A DNA stretch of 39,766 nucleotides, from NCBI GenBank assembly GCA_028280105.1, contig JANQML010000186.1, forward strand, positions 1 to 39,766. Reading direction: 5' to 3'. The notes below the pieces were generated by a model that searched no databases, was not told the origin of the DNA, and was given only the letters and a program-made list of their open reading frames with translations. Each line of letters starts with the position of its first letter. Positions within the stretch are counted from its first letter, which is position 1. The position numbers were made by a program, and so were the translations under genes. Positions 16,217 through 24,594 of this stretch are shown one piece after another. Source of the stretch: Desulfobacula sp. Its GTDB lineage: Bacteria; Desulfobacterota; Desulfobacteria; Desulfobacterales; Desulfobacteraceae.

Positions 16217-17992
16217 ATGCCACTAGATCCGACCAAACATTTAGACTGGGAAATTGCTGAAGAAGCAGAGAAAACAATGTTAACCATTTATGAAATCGGT
16301 GAAAAACTGGGATTGACAAAAGAAGAACTTCTTCCCCAGGGACACTACATTGCAAAGATCGACTTCAAAGCGGTTCTTGACCGTCTTAAAGACAAACCAA
16401 ACGGAAAATACATTGATGTAACGGCTATTTCGCCGACACCGCTTGGAGAGGGAAAATCCACCTCGTCCATGGGGCTGGTGCAAGGTCTTGGAAAGATTGG
16501 TAAAAACGTTTGTGCCGCTATTCGTCAGCCCTCGGGCGGACCGACCATGAACATTAAAGGCTCTGCCGCCGGCGGCGGTCTGGCCCAGTGTATTCCGTTA
16601 ACCCCGTTCTCTTTGGGATTTACCGGCGATATCAATGCGATCATGAATGCCCACAACCTGGCAATGGTGGCTTTGACTTCGCGTCTGCAGCATGAGAGAA
16701 ATTACACGGACGAACAGCTTGAAAGACTGTCCGGTATGAAACGGCTTGACATTGATCCCACCAACGTGGAAATGGGATGGATCATGGATTTCTGCTGCCA
16801 GGCACTGAGAAATATCATCATCGGTATTGACGGTGTGAACGGCAAATCAGACGGTTTTATGATGAAATCAAAATTCGGTATCGCGGTATCCTCCGAAGTC
16901 ATGGCCATTCTCTCTTTGGCCACAGACCTGAAAGATATGCGTGAAAGAATGGGTAAAATTGTTGTCGCCTATACCAAAAAAGGCAAACCCGTTACCACGG
17001 AAGATCTTCAGGTTGCCGGTGCCATGACCGCGTGGATGGTCGATGCCCTTAATCCGTCTCTGATGCAGACGTTGGAAGGTCAGCCGGTTATTGTCCATGC
17101 CGGTCCTTTCGCCAATATCGCCATTGGCCAGAGTTCCATTATTGCCGACAAAGTCGGTTTGAAACTGGCCGACTACCATGTGACTGAGTCCGGGTTCGGT
17201 GCAGACATCGGATTTGAAAAATTCTGGAACCTTAAATGCCGTTACTCCGGCCTGACACCTGACTGTGCCGTTGTTGTCGCCACGATTCGGGCCCTTAAAT
17301 GCCATGGCGGCGCACCCGTGCCCGTGCCTGGAAAACCCATGCCTGAAGAGTATACCCAGGAAAATGTTGACTGGGTGGCGGCCGGCTGCGGCAACCTGAT
17401 CCATCACATCAAAAATGTTAGAAAGGCGGGTATTTCACCGGTTGTATGTATTAATGCCTTCTATACGGATACGGATGCTGAAATTGCCAAGGTTCGGGAG
17501 CTGTGTGAAGCAGAAGGTGCAAGAGTTGCCCTTTCCCGTCATTGGGAAAAAGGTGGCGATGGTGCCATTGAGTTTGCAGAGGCGGTTGTTGAAGCCTGTG
17601 AAGAAAAAACAGAGTTTAAGTTTCTCTATGAACTGGATATGCCGGTTAAAGAGAGAATCGAACTTATCGCAAAAGAGGTATACGGTGCTGACGGGGTTGA
17701 TTATTCTGCAGAAGCTGAAAAAGCACTTACCAGAATTCAGGCTGATCCCGAACTTGCCGGATTGGGCATGTGTATGGTAAAAACCCATCTCTCCCTGTCT
17801 GATAATCCGGCACTCAAGGGTGTTCCGACAGGCTGGAGACTGACCATCCGTGAAGTCCTGACTTACGGCGGTGCCGGTTTTATCGTTCCCGTTGCAGGCG
17901 CCATTTCACTGATGCCGGGCACCGGTTCCAACCCTGCGTTCAAACGGGTGGATGTGGATGTCGAAACAGGTAAAGTGCAAGGTGTTTTCTAA
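16217..17992 (+). CDS. fhs: Formate--tetrahydrofolate ligase
   Basis: A 591-residue protein. The P-loop-like motif [20 protein letters not shown] is at about residues 75-94, and [15 protein letters not shown] (formate/folate region) and [19 protein letters not shown] follow. The C-terminus [20 protein letters not shown] is the usual FTHFS ending. The enzyme makes 10-formyl-THF from formate, THF and ATP; in reverse it recovers ATP when methyl carbon is oxidised. It is somewhat longer than clostridial FTHFS (about 557), through insertions rather than a fused domain. The ATG at 16217 follows AAGGAG at 16206-16211. It is divergent from the acs operon and followed by folD. Confidence 0.97.
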   Translation: MPLDPTKHLDWEIAEEAEKTMLTIYEIGEKLGLTKEELLPQGHYIAKIDFKAVLDRLKDKPNGKYIDVTAISPTPLGEGKSTSSMGLVQGLGKIGKNVCAAIRQPSGGPTMNIKGSAAGGGLAQCIPLTPFSLGFTGDINAIMNAHNLAMVALTSRLQHERNYTDEQLERLSGMKRLDIDPTNVEMGWIMDFCCQALRNIIIGIDGVNGKSDGFMMKSKFGIAVSSEVMAILSLATDLKDMRERMGKIVVAYTKKGKPVTTEDLQVAGAMTAWMVDALNPSLMQTLEGQPVIVHAGPFANIAIGQSSIIADKVGLKLADYHVTESGFGADIGFEKFWNLKCRYSGLTPDCAVVVATIRALKCHGGAPVPVPGKPMPEEYTQENVDWVAAGCGNLIHHIKNVRKAGISPVVCINAFYTDTDAEIAKVRELCEAEGARVALSRHWEKGGDGAIEFAEAVVEACEEKTEFKFLYELDMPVKERIELIAKEVYGADGVDYSAEAEKALTRIQADPELAGLGMCMVKTHLSLSDNPALKGVPTGWRLTIREVLTYGGAGFIVPVAGAISLMPGTGSNPAFKRVDVDVETGKVQGVF

Positions 17993-18009
17993 ATCGGTTT
18001 AACAAACAT

Positions 18010-18083
18010 GGGCAGACCCGGGTATCGCACCGGTCTGCCCGAAACGATTCACGAACGGTTTTTAAGGCCTGCCAAAAGGCCTT
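18010..18083 (+). other. Two intercistronic hairpins between fhs and folD
   Basis: GGGCAGACC (18010-18018) pairs with GGTCTGCCC (18032-18040), and AAGGCCT (18064-18070) pairs with AGGCCTT (18077-18083). Neither has a T-run, so readthrough into folD is likely. They may stabilise the fhs message or lower folD expression. Confidence 0.5.
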
Positions 18084-18110
18084 TATATAATGTAACAGGA
18101 GAAAAAGATA

Positions 18111-19001
18111 ATGACTGCTGAAATTATTAGCGGAACTCAAATCAGAAAAGACATCCTCGCTGAAATTAAAGAGGAAGTCGAGCAGATGAAAGAAAAAACC
18201 GGCAAGGTGCCGGGGCTGGTTACGATCCTTGTCGGATCCAGCCCGGCATCGATCAGTTATGTGACACTTAAAGTTAAAACGGCCATCAGCCTGGGGTTTC
18301 ACGAAGTTCAGGATGATCAGCCCGATGATATTTCCGAAGAGGATCTGCTGGCATTGATTGAAAAGTACAATACCGATCCGGATATCCATGGTATTCTTGT
18401 CCAGTTACCGCTGCCCGATCATATTGATGACAAAAAAGTATTGAATGCCATCAATCCGGATAAAGATGTCGATGCCTTCCACCCGGTGAATGTCGGTCGT
18501 CTGATGATCGGTGGTGATGAAGCCAAATTCTTACCCTGCACCCCGGCCGGTATCCAGGAAATGATCATCCGGTCCGGCACTGAAACTTCCGGTGCCGAGG
18601 TGGTTGTTGTCGGGCGGTCAAACATTGTCGGTAAACCCATTGCCATGATGATGGCCCAAAAAGGGGTGGGTGCAAACTCCACTGTAACCATTGTTCATAC
18701 CCGGACCAAAGATTTGGCCGCCCATTGTAAACGGGCTGACATCCTGATCGTGGCTGCTGGTGTGCCCGATCTGGTCAAACCCGAATGGATCAAACCCGGA
18801 TCAACCGTTATTGACGTCGGTGTTAATCGCGTCGGTATGAATGAACAAACCGGCAAAGCCATCCTTAAAGGGGATGTTGATTTTGAAAAAGCAAAGGAAA
18901 TTGCCGGCAAAATCACACCTGTGCCGGGCGGTGTAGGCCCCATGACCATTGCCATGCTTATGAAAAATACACTTAAATCCGCTCAGGCTGCTATCGGTTA
19001 A
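18111..19001 (+). CDS. folD: Bifunctional methylenetetrahydrofolate dehydrogenase/methenyltetrahydrofolate cyclohydrolase
   Basis: A 296-residue FolD protein. Family signatures are VTILVGSSPASISYV (with the substrate-site Tyr in SYV and catalytic Lys in TLKVKTA), HGILVQLPLP, DKDVDAFHPVNVG, PCTPAGIQEMI, and the Rossmann motif VVVGRSNIVGKPIAMMM. It converts 10-formyl-THF to methylene-THF through methenyl-THF with a pyridine nucleotide, the middle steps of the methyl branch, and also serves purine and thymidylate synthesis. An AGGAG site lies at 18096-18100, ten bases before the ATG. It follows fhs across 118 bases and is followed by a strong terminator, so fhs-folD is probably a two-gene operon. 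Confidence 0.96.
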   Translation: MTAEIISGTQIRKDILAEIKEEVEQMKEKTGKVPGLVTILVGSSPASISYVTLKVKTAISLGFHEVQDDQPDDISEEDLLALIEKYNTDPDIHGILVQLPLPDHIDDKKVLNAINPDKDVDAFHPVNVGRLMIGGDEAKFLPCTPAGIQEMIIRSGTETSGAEVVVVGRSNIVGKPIAMMMAQKGVGANSTVTIVHTRTKDLAAHCKRADILIVAAGVPDLVKPEWIKPGSTVIDVGVNRVGMNEQTGKAILKGDVDFEKAKEIAGKITPVPGGVGPMTIAMLMKNTLKSAQAAIG

Positions 19002-19049
19002 GCCGGTTTCCAGCGATTGTCTCTGACAACTGGCGGCGTTGTAAATGAT

Positions 19050-19092
19050 GAAATGCCGTGACCGGATTCCTTCCGGTCACGGCATTTTGTTT
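19050..19092 (+). terminator. Rho-independent terminator after folD
   Basis: A stem of about 15 bp (ATGCCGTGACCGGA paired with TCCGGTCACGGCAT) with a small loop, followed by TTTTGTTT. This is a strong terminator closing the fhs-folD unit. Confidence 0.88.
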
Positions 19093-19275
19093 CGGTCTGC
19101 CGGGCCGGAGGTTCAACATCGAGCTGGCCTGATTTTTTATTAAAATTTTGACAAACAGGAATGAAATCTCTAATCTAAATTTTTTATTGAAATTGTAAAA
19201 CCGTTCAGCATAATATATTCGAATGTCGGCAGATCAGCCGGTATTTCATGAATAAACCGGAAATGAGGGATAAAA

Positions 19276-19668
19276 ATGAAAATTCTTGTGGCATACAAGG
19301 GGACAAATGTCGGACAGGATCTGATGGAAATTGCTGCAAAGCATGCCAAAGCCTTTGATGGTGAAATTTTGATCATCACATCATTGGTTACAGGCGATAA
19401 CCGTGATCATGATAAAATTATCCGGGCGGAAGAAAATTTAGATAAAGCCCGGGCCTTTTTTGAGCAACGCGGGATTAAAAGTGAGACCCATTTGTTGATC
19501 CGCGGTCTTGAGGCGGGTGAGGATATCGTCAAGTTTGCCAGAGAACAAAATGTGGATGAGATCATTATGGGGGTCCGCAGCCGCTCAAAGGTTGGTAAGC
19601 TGATCTTCGGATCGACGGCACAGGTTGTCATTCTGTCTGCCCATTGTCCGGTTTTAACGGTCAAATGA
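19276..19668 (+). CDS. UspA-family universal stress protein, small single domain
   Basis: A 130-residue protein with the Usp fold: strand MKILVAYKG at the start, EIIMGVRSRSKVGKLIFGST near residues 95-114, and the closing AHCPVLTVK. ATP-binding members have the pattern G-2X-G-9X-G(S/T); here the first and last glycines are present (GVRS and FGST) but the second is serine, so nucleotide binding may be altered. The ATG at 19276 has only a modest purine stretch (GAGGGAT) before it. It stands alone between the folD terminator and a gene-poor region. Role unknown beyond the general stress or energy-sensing functions of the family. Confidence 0.88.
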   Translation: MKILVAYKGTNVGQDLMEIAAKHAKAFDGEILIITSLVTGDNRDHDKIIRAEENLDKARAFFEQRGIKSETHLLIRGLEAGEDIVKFAREQNVDEIIMGVRSRSKVGKLIFGSTAQVVILSAHCPVLTVK

Positions 19669-20551
19669 CCTGTTCCTATCGTTGTATCTTAAAACCGAAT
19701 ATTGACTCTGTATTACCCGTGATATAAGCATTTGGGAGCCTGATCCTTTATTTTTAAAAGACCGGTCCGGCCTTTTCATTAACGGCGAACGCATCTTTGA
19801 TTTTAAAGGGTCGGCAAAATTATTAAACGTCAATCCTGCTTAATTTTCGACTGGCGGAAGCCGACATGTTTTTGTCCGTTCAGTCCTTTTGATTCCTTTT
19901 TTCGAACGATCTTTTTTCAGTCCATTAACACCCTGTAGGCAGATATCAAAACGTGTCCGATCAACCCTGATCCAGCATACGGTGCCGCCTGCTGCGTTGA
20001 CTGCGGTCATTCCTCCCTGCGGAGTATGGGTGATACGCCCTCAGTCGTCACGCCTTGTCGCCTTGCATCCGGCACCTTACTGAAGGCCAGGGAGGCGGTG
20101 CAACCCGTGGCCCATATGCTAAAAAAAATTTGATAGTGGATTTGGGTCAAACGGATTGTTTTTTTATTGTTAGGGTCGGTTTTTCAATAATTGTTTTGAA
20201 CCTCTGTGTAGGAGTCTTTATCTTTTTGTTTTTATTGTTAATTGTAATGGAGCTGGCAGTGAACAACCGATCCCGGTGCCGGATGATTATAATTATTTAT
20301 TCGATTATGATTGATTAATTGCAGAAAACACTTAATTTGTCTGTTTTATGTGTTCTAGTTATGGAAATTTTTTCAATTTTCAAAAGATAATAGAGGCAAA
20401 AAAGGGTGAAACAAACTAAAATCGGTATAAAATCAAGCCGCTGTGGAAAATCGGAATCGTAAATGATATGATGGTGGCTCAATTTTTAATCATGGATAAA
20501 TCACTGAACTTAATCATACGAAATGATATTTTAGTACTTTAAGGGGGAAGC
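19669..20551 (+). other. Gene-poor stretch of 883 bases before the acetyl-CoA synthetase gene
   Basis: Short open frames here (up to 87 codons) have no ribosome site or recognisable similarity. An imperfect hairpin at 19756-19777 ending in TTTT may terminate the usp message. A 96-bp palindromic element lies at 19981-20076. The right part (20100-20550) is AT-rich with no clear signal beyond the AAGGGGGAA ribosome site of the next gene. Confidence 0.6.
19981..20076. repeat. 96-bp imperfect palindromic element, candidate dispersed intergenic repeat
   Basis: The element begins GGTGCCG and ends CGGCACC, exact reverse complements, and the similarity continues imperfectly inward (CTGCTGCGTT versus the complement of CGCCTTGCAT). 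A GC-rich inner hairpin, CTCC-CTGC-GGAG, lies in the centre. It is far more GC-rich than the flanking AT-rich DNA. It resembles short palindromic intergenic repeats known from Desulfobacterota genomes, but only one copy is in the window, so repetition cannot be shown here. Confidence 0.5.
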
Positions 20552-22678
20552 ATGGATCAGTTGGACGCAATATTTTCACCTGAAACGATCGCTGTTATCG
20601 GGGCGTCAACAATAAAAGGAAAGGTCGGGCATGATATTTTTGCAAATATATTAAAAGGAGGATACAAGGGGACCTTATATCCTGTAAATCCGAAAACCAA
20701 GTCGGTTTTAAGTGTGAAATGTTATACCAGCATCTCAGCCATTCCGGATCCCATTGATTTAGGAATGATTATTCTCCCGCCAAAAGCCGCCCTCCAGGCG
20801 GTGAAAGACTGCATTGCCAAAGGCGTGAAAGGGATTGTGATTGTTTCGGCCGGTTTTAAGGAGGTCGGTGGCGAGGGGGCTGAAATTGAAAAAACGATCA
20901 AGACCTTATGTGCAGATGCAAATGTCCGTCTAGTGGGGCCCAACTGCCTGGGCGTCATCAATCCGTCCCCTAAAGTCTCGTTGAATGCCAGCTTTTCTGC
21001 CCGCATGCCGGAGCCGGGAAATGTCTCTTTTATTTCGCAAAGCGGTGCCTTGTGTACGGCTGTTCTCGATTATGCCGCAGATAAAGGATTCGGGTTCTCA
21101 AAATTTATTTCAATCGGGAACAAAGCCGATGTGGATGAGTTGGACCTTCTCAGGTACTATCACAATGACCCGGACACGGATGTGGTCATGATTTATATGG
21201 AAGAACTCTCCCGTCCGGCAGAAGAATTTGTTTCAGAGGTGCGTGAAATGACGTCGGGATCCAATCCGACAAATGTCATAGCCATTAAATCCGGTTCCTC
21301 TGATGCCGGTGCAAAGGCGGCGGCATCCCACACCGGAGCGCTTGCCGGCTCTGATGCGCTTTACGATGCTATTTTCAGCATGTCCGGAATTATGCGGTGC
21401 CAGACGGTGAACCAATTGTTTGACTATGCCCAGGCCCATGCTGCCAACAAATATCCCACAGGCGGAAAGATTGCCATTGTTACCAATGCAGGCGGTCCGG
21501 GCATCATTGCAACGGATATGAGTGAACAATCCGGTTTAAAACTGGCCCGGTTTTCCGAAGATACGGTAAAAGAGTTGAAAAAATATCTGCCGGTCACAGC
21601 TAACTTTCACAACCCGGTTGATGTGATTGGGGATGCGGCAAAGGACCGGTATGAAAACACCCTGGCAACGGTTCTGGCCGACCGGGGGGTGGATGCAGTC
21701 TTGATTATCCTGACACCGCAGTCCATGACCGATGCCATCGGAACGGCGGAAGCCATTGTTAATATCTCTAGAAAAAGCCTTAAACCGGTTGTCTGCTCTT
21801 TTATGGGGGTTGTGGATGTTTCTGACGGGGTAAAGCTGCTGCAGAGAAATAAAATTCCGGTGTACCAGTTCCCGGAAAGTGCTGCCCGGTCCTTGGGAGC
21901 CCTTCGGGAAGGCATGAAATGGTTGTTTAGAAAAATTTTGCCCCAGTTCGACCTGGAATATGACACCAAACGGGCCCATGAAATTCTTGACCAGTGTAAA
22001 AAGGACGGCAAGCTGGTCCTGGGTGAAATGGACGGCAACGAGCTGCTTAAATGTTACGGATTCAAAACGCTTCGCATGGATTTGGCAAAGACAAAGGCAG
22101 ACGCGGTTAAAATTGCCGATAAAGTCGGTTACCCGGTGGTAATGAAAATCGTCTCAGCCGATATTTTGCACAAGACCGATGCCGGTGGCGTGATCGTCGG
22201 ATTAAAGGAGAGAGCGGCGGTTGAAGATGCTTTTGAAACCATTATGGAAAAGGCAAAAAAGTATAACCCGGATGCGGCAATCGACGGCATATTGATCCAG
22301 GAGATGTCCAGGAAGGGGCATGAGGTCATTCTGGGACTTTCTAAAGATCCGGTATTCGGCCATGCCGTAATGTTCGGCATGGGGGGGATTTTTGTTGAAG
22401 CTTACCGGGATGTGGTGTTCCGCTTGTCTCCCATGGGCAGGAACGTTGCCAGAAGAATGGTAAAAGCCATCAAGGGGTATAAGATACTCAAAGGTCTGAG
22501 AGGGGATAAACCCTCTGACATCGAAACCATTGAAAAACATATTGTTTCATTAAAAGTCATGGCAGACAATCATCCCGAGATCAAAGAGCTGGATATAAAT
22601 CCGCTATTCGTCCACGAAGAGGGACAGGGAACCACCGTGGCCGATATTATCATCAAGCTTGAAGAAACAGAAGAATAA
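20552..22678 (+). CDS. ADP-forming acetate--CoA ligase, fused alpha and beta subunits
   Basis: A 708-residue protein with the full domain order of fused ADP-forming acyl-CoA synthetases. A CoA-binding Rossmann domain covers residues 1 to about 130 (AVIGAST near the start, VGPNCLGVINP), followed by a CoA-ligase domain with the phosphorylated catalytic His260 in ASHTGALAGSD. A linker leads to a C-terminal ATP-grasp domain from about residue 480 (YPVVMKIVSADILHKTDAGG, FGMGGIFVE, ELDINPLFV). It converts acyl-CoA, ADP and phosphate to the free acid, CoA and ATP. Near a Wood-Ljungdahl cluster the likely substrate is acetyl-CoA/acetate, but propionyl or aryl acyl groups cannot be excluded. An AAGGGGG site precedes the ATG. 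Its last 20 bases overlap the next gene. Confidence 0.93.
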   Translation: MDQLDAIFSPETIAVIGASTIKGKVGHDIFANILKGGYKGTLYPVNPKTKSVLSVKCYTSISAIPDPIDLGMIILPPKAALQAVKDCIAKGVKGIVIVSAGFKEVGGEGAEIEKTIKTLCADANVRLVGPNCLGVINPSPKVSLNASFSARMPEPGNVSFISQSGALCTAVLDYAADKGFGFSKFISIGNKADVDELDLLRYYHNDPDTDVVMIYMEELSRPAEEFVSEVREMTSGSNPTNVIAIKSGSSDAGAKAAASHTGALAGSDALYDAIFSMSGIMRCQTVNQLFDYAQAHAANKYPTGGKIAIVTNAGGPGIIATDMSEQSGLKLARFSEDTVKELKKYLPVTANFHNPVDVIGDAAKDRYENTLATVLADRGVDAVLIILTPQSMTDAIGTAEAIVNISRKSLKPVVCSFMGVVDVSDGVKLLQRNKIPVYQFPESAARSLGALREGMKWLFRKILPQFDLEYDTKRAHEILDQCKKDGKLVLGEMDGNELLKCYGFKTLRMDLAKTKADAVKIADKVGYPVVMKIVSADILHKTDAGGVIVGLKERAAVEDAFETIMEKAKKYNPDAAIDGILIQEMSRKGHEVILGLSKDPVFGHAVMFGMGGIFVEAYRDVVFRLSPMGRNVARRMVKAIKGYKILKGLRGDKPSDIETIEKHIVSLKVMADNHPEIKELDINPLFVHEEGQGTTVADIIIKLEETEE

Positions 22679-23273
22679 GCGGATACTCTATCCGGTTCTC
22701 AAACCGGTTGCCGGCTCTGTTTCAATCCTGACAGGAAGGCAAAAGGTGTCTGCCCTGAGCCGGTTGGCAAGGGATTGCGCACATCTCTCCTGTGACCGGT
22801 CAGGGACGGAGTGCATCGGGTTTGAAAAAGATGATGCCGGTGTGCCGCTGCCTGAGGCCGGATGGTATTGGTCTGTCAGCCATAAATCCGGTATGGTATG
22901 CGGGGTGGTGTCAAGGGAGCCGGTGGGGATAGACATAGAACATCTTAAACCTGTTTCTAAAGGCCTGTTTTCCAGAGTTGTCCGTTCCGAAGAAAGGGAG
23001 CGGTTTTATGATGGATCCGGACCGTCACAGGCGGACAAGGTATTTTTTCGAACATTTACGGCCAAAGAGGCGGTTTTAAAAAAAGAAGGTGTCGGTATAA
23101 AAGGGCTTCCCAGTGCACAGGTAAAACGGGTGACAGACAATACTCACCTGGTAGTCGGTTTTAGAGGGAAAAATTATCAGATCGAACACTTTTATCTTGA
23201 CGATCATATTGTATCAGTGACAAAAGATCTATTTGAAGTGAGCTGGTCTGTTGAAGAAATGCATAACAAATGA
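22659..23273 (+). CDS. 4'-phosphopantetheinyl transferase superfamily protein (Sfp-type)
   Basis: A 204-residue protein with the two defining motifs: VGIDIEHLKP at about residues 88-97, whose Asp and Glu help bind magnesium, and FFRTFTAKEAVLKKEGVGI at about 129-147, the W/F-x-x-KEA-x-x-K signature. WSVSHKSGMVCG is the usual histidine-containing region. Such enzymes move the phosphopantetheine arm of CoA to a carrier protein. The compact size could serve fatty acid or secondary-metabolite carrier proteins; the target is unknown. The frame's first start is TTG at 22659, inside the end of the acetyl-CoA synthetase gene and without a good ribosome site, so the true start may be further in, for example an alternative codon before residue 20. 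Confidence 0.85.
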   Translation: MKKQKNKRILYPVLKPVAGSVSILTGRQKVSALSRLARDCAHLSCDRSGTECIGFEKDDAGVPLPEAGWYWSVSHKSGMVCGVVSREPVGIDIEHLKPVSKGLFSRVVRSEERERFYDGSGPSQADKVFFRTFTAKEAVLKKEGVGIKGLPSAQVKRVTDNTHLVVGFRGKNYQIEHFYLDDHIVSVTKDLFEVSWSVEEMHNK

Positions 23274-23291
23274 ATATTTAAGGAGTAATCA

Positions 23292-23594
23292 ATGACCGAT
23301 GGAAACGGTTTTACCATGAAGGATGAAAGCGAAAAATCGAAAGAACCGCTGCCTAAAATAGATTTTTCAAGTTTTGTCTTATCATTATACTCTTCCGGGC
23401 TTGTTCAAATGGGTAAGGTGGAGGACCCTTCCACGGGTCAAAAATCGGTTAATTTAGATTTGGCCCAGCATACCATTGATATGATTGCCATGCTCGAAGA
23501 AAAGACCCGGGGGAATCTTACCGAAGAAGAGGCAAACCTGATGCGGGCCCTGCTCAGTGAGCTCCGGCTGGCTTTTGTCGAGGCATCGGCTTGA
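23292..23594 (+). CDS. DUF1844 domain protein
   Basis: A 100-residue protein. Residues about 25-98 match DUF1844: DFSSFVLSLYSSGLVQMG, then VNLDLAQHTIDMIAMLEEKT and LTEEEANLMRALLSELRLAF. The family is small, helical, found widely in Desulfobacterota and related phyla, and has no known function. An AAGGAG site precedes the ATG. It overlaps the ispE start by four bases (TTGA), so the two genes are translationally coupled. That linkage to ispE is the only functional hint available here. Confidence 0.9.
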   Translation: MTDGNGFTMKDESEKSKEPLPKIDFSSFVLSLYSSGLVQMGKVEDPSTGQKSVNLDLAQHTIDMIAMLEEKTRGNLTEEEANLMRALLSELRLAFVEASA

Positions 23595-24469
23595 TTCGAA
23601 CGTTTCAATCCTTTGCAAAAATTAATCTGTTCTTATATGTCACCGGGCGCAGGGATGACGGCTATCATGAGTTGATCTCCCTGATGACCCGGATTGATCT
23701 GTGTGATGACATTCAGATCGATTTTAATGCCTTGGAACTCTCTGTCTCCTGTTCCCATCCGGAGGTGCCTGAAGACAATTCCAATCTTGCCCTCAAGGCT
23801 GCCCGGCTGTTTTACCGGCAATTGGCGGATCATGATGCCGATACACAAAACAGGATCTCAATTCATATCGACAAAACAATTCCCCCGGGAGGAGGGCTGG
23901 GTGGCGGCAGTTCCAATGCCGCAACCGTGCTGTCGGCCTTGAACGATTTTCACGGCTCTCCTTTTTCCCAGCAGCAATTGATGGCAATGGGCCTTAAGCT
24001 GGGTGCCGACATTCCGTTTTTTATCTTTGGAAAGCCATCCATTGCCCGCGGGGTGGGAGAAAAATTAGAATCGATTGAAACCCTAAAACCGTACTATCTG
24101 GTTTTATGTGATCCCGGAGTCTCTTCTTCCACTGCGGATGTTTACAAAAATATTGATTTTGGATTGACATTCGGACAAAAAAGGAATATAAAGACTGGCT
24201 TAAATGTGCCGTTACGGGGACAGGTGCTTGATGCCGTAAAAAGTTTGCATAATGACTTGGAAGAGTCTGCATGCAGGCTCTATCCGGAAATCGGTCAGGC
24301 AAAAAAAGAGATGTCGGTTTTACTCGGGCGAAAGGTTCATATGTCCGGGAGCGGTTCATCTCTTTTTACACTTTATCCAAGCCTGAAAGATGCACAGGCC
24401 GGATTTGAATATCTGTCGGAGAAGTGGGCCGGCAGCCGAAAAAAGGTGTTCCTCTCCTCGTTTGTATAA
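23591..24469 (+). CDS. ispE: 4-diphosphocytidyl-2-C-methyl-D-erythritol kinase
   Basis: A 292-residue GHMP kinase. The N-terminus FAKINLFLYVTGRRDDGYHEL carries the substrate-binding Lys and Tyr-His of IspE, and IPPGGGLGGGSSNAATVL (about residues 97-114) is the ATP-binding glycine loop. MSGSGSSLFTLYP near residue 250 is the third GHMP motif. It phosphorylates CDP-ME in the non-mevalonate isoprenoid pathway. The start is TTG at 23591 in a TTGA overlap with the preceding gene. It is followed by tRNA-Gln and prs, an arrangement often seen in this phylum (ispE, prs, rplY, pth). Confidence 0.95.
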   Translation: MIRTFQSFAKINLFLYVTGRRDDGYHELISLMTRIDLCDDIQIDFNALELSVSCSHPEVPEDNSNLALKAARLFYRQLADHDADTQNRISIHIDKTIPPGGGLGGGSSNAATVLSALNDFHGSPFSQQQLMAMGLKLGADIPFFIFGKPSIARGVGEKLESIETLKPYYLVLCDPGVSSSTADVYKNIDFGLTFGQKRNIKTGLNVPLRGQVLDAVKSLHNDLEESACRLYPEIGQAKKEMSVLLGRKVHMSGSGSSLFTLYPSLKDAQAGFEYLSEKWAGSRKKVFLSSFV

Positions 24470-24490
24470 ACGTGTTGGGTTTAATTATGA

Positions 24491-24565
24491 TGGGGCGTCG
24501 TCAAGTGGTAAGACACAGGGTTTTGATCCCTGCATTCAGAGGTTCGAATCCTCTCGCCCCAGCCA
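24491..24565 (+). tRNA. tRNA-Gln (anticodon TTG)
   Basis: A cloverleaf can be drawn: acceptor stem TGGGGCG with CGCCCCA, a D arm, anticodon stem CAGGG/CCCTG around the loop TTTTGAT with anticodon TTG, and T arm AGAGG-TTCGAAT-CCTCT. The discriminator base is G at 24562 and the CCA end is encoded at 24563-24565. The gene lies between ispE and prs. Confidence 0.96.
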
Positions 24566-24594
24566 CAACAAAATTTAATTAATGAGAATCTGAT

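Noticed and set aside
19889-20318. Two short plus-strand open frames of 64 and 87 codons
   Set aside because: No ribosome site, no domain, and part of the first runs through the palindromic element.
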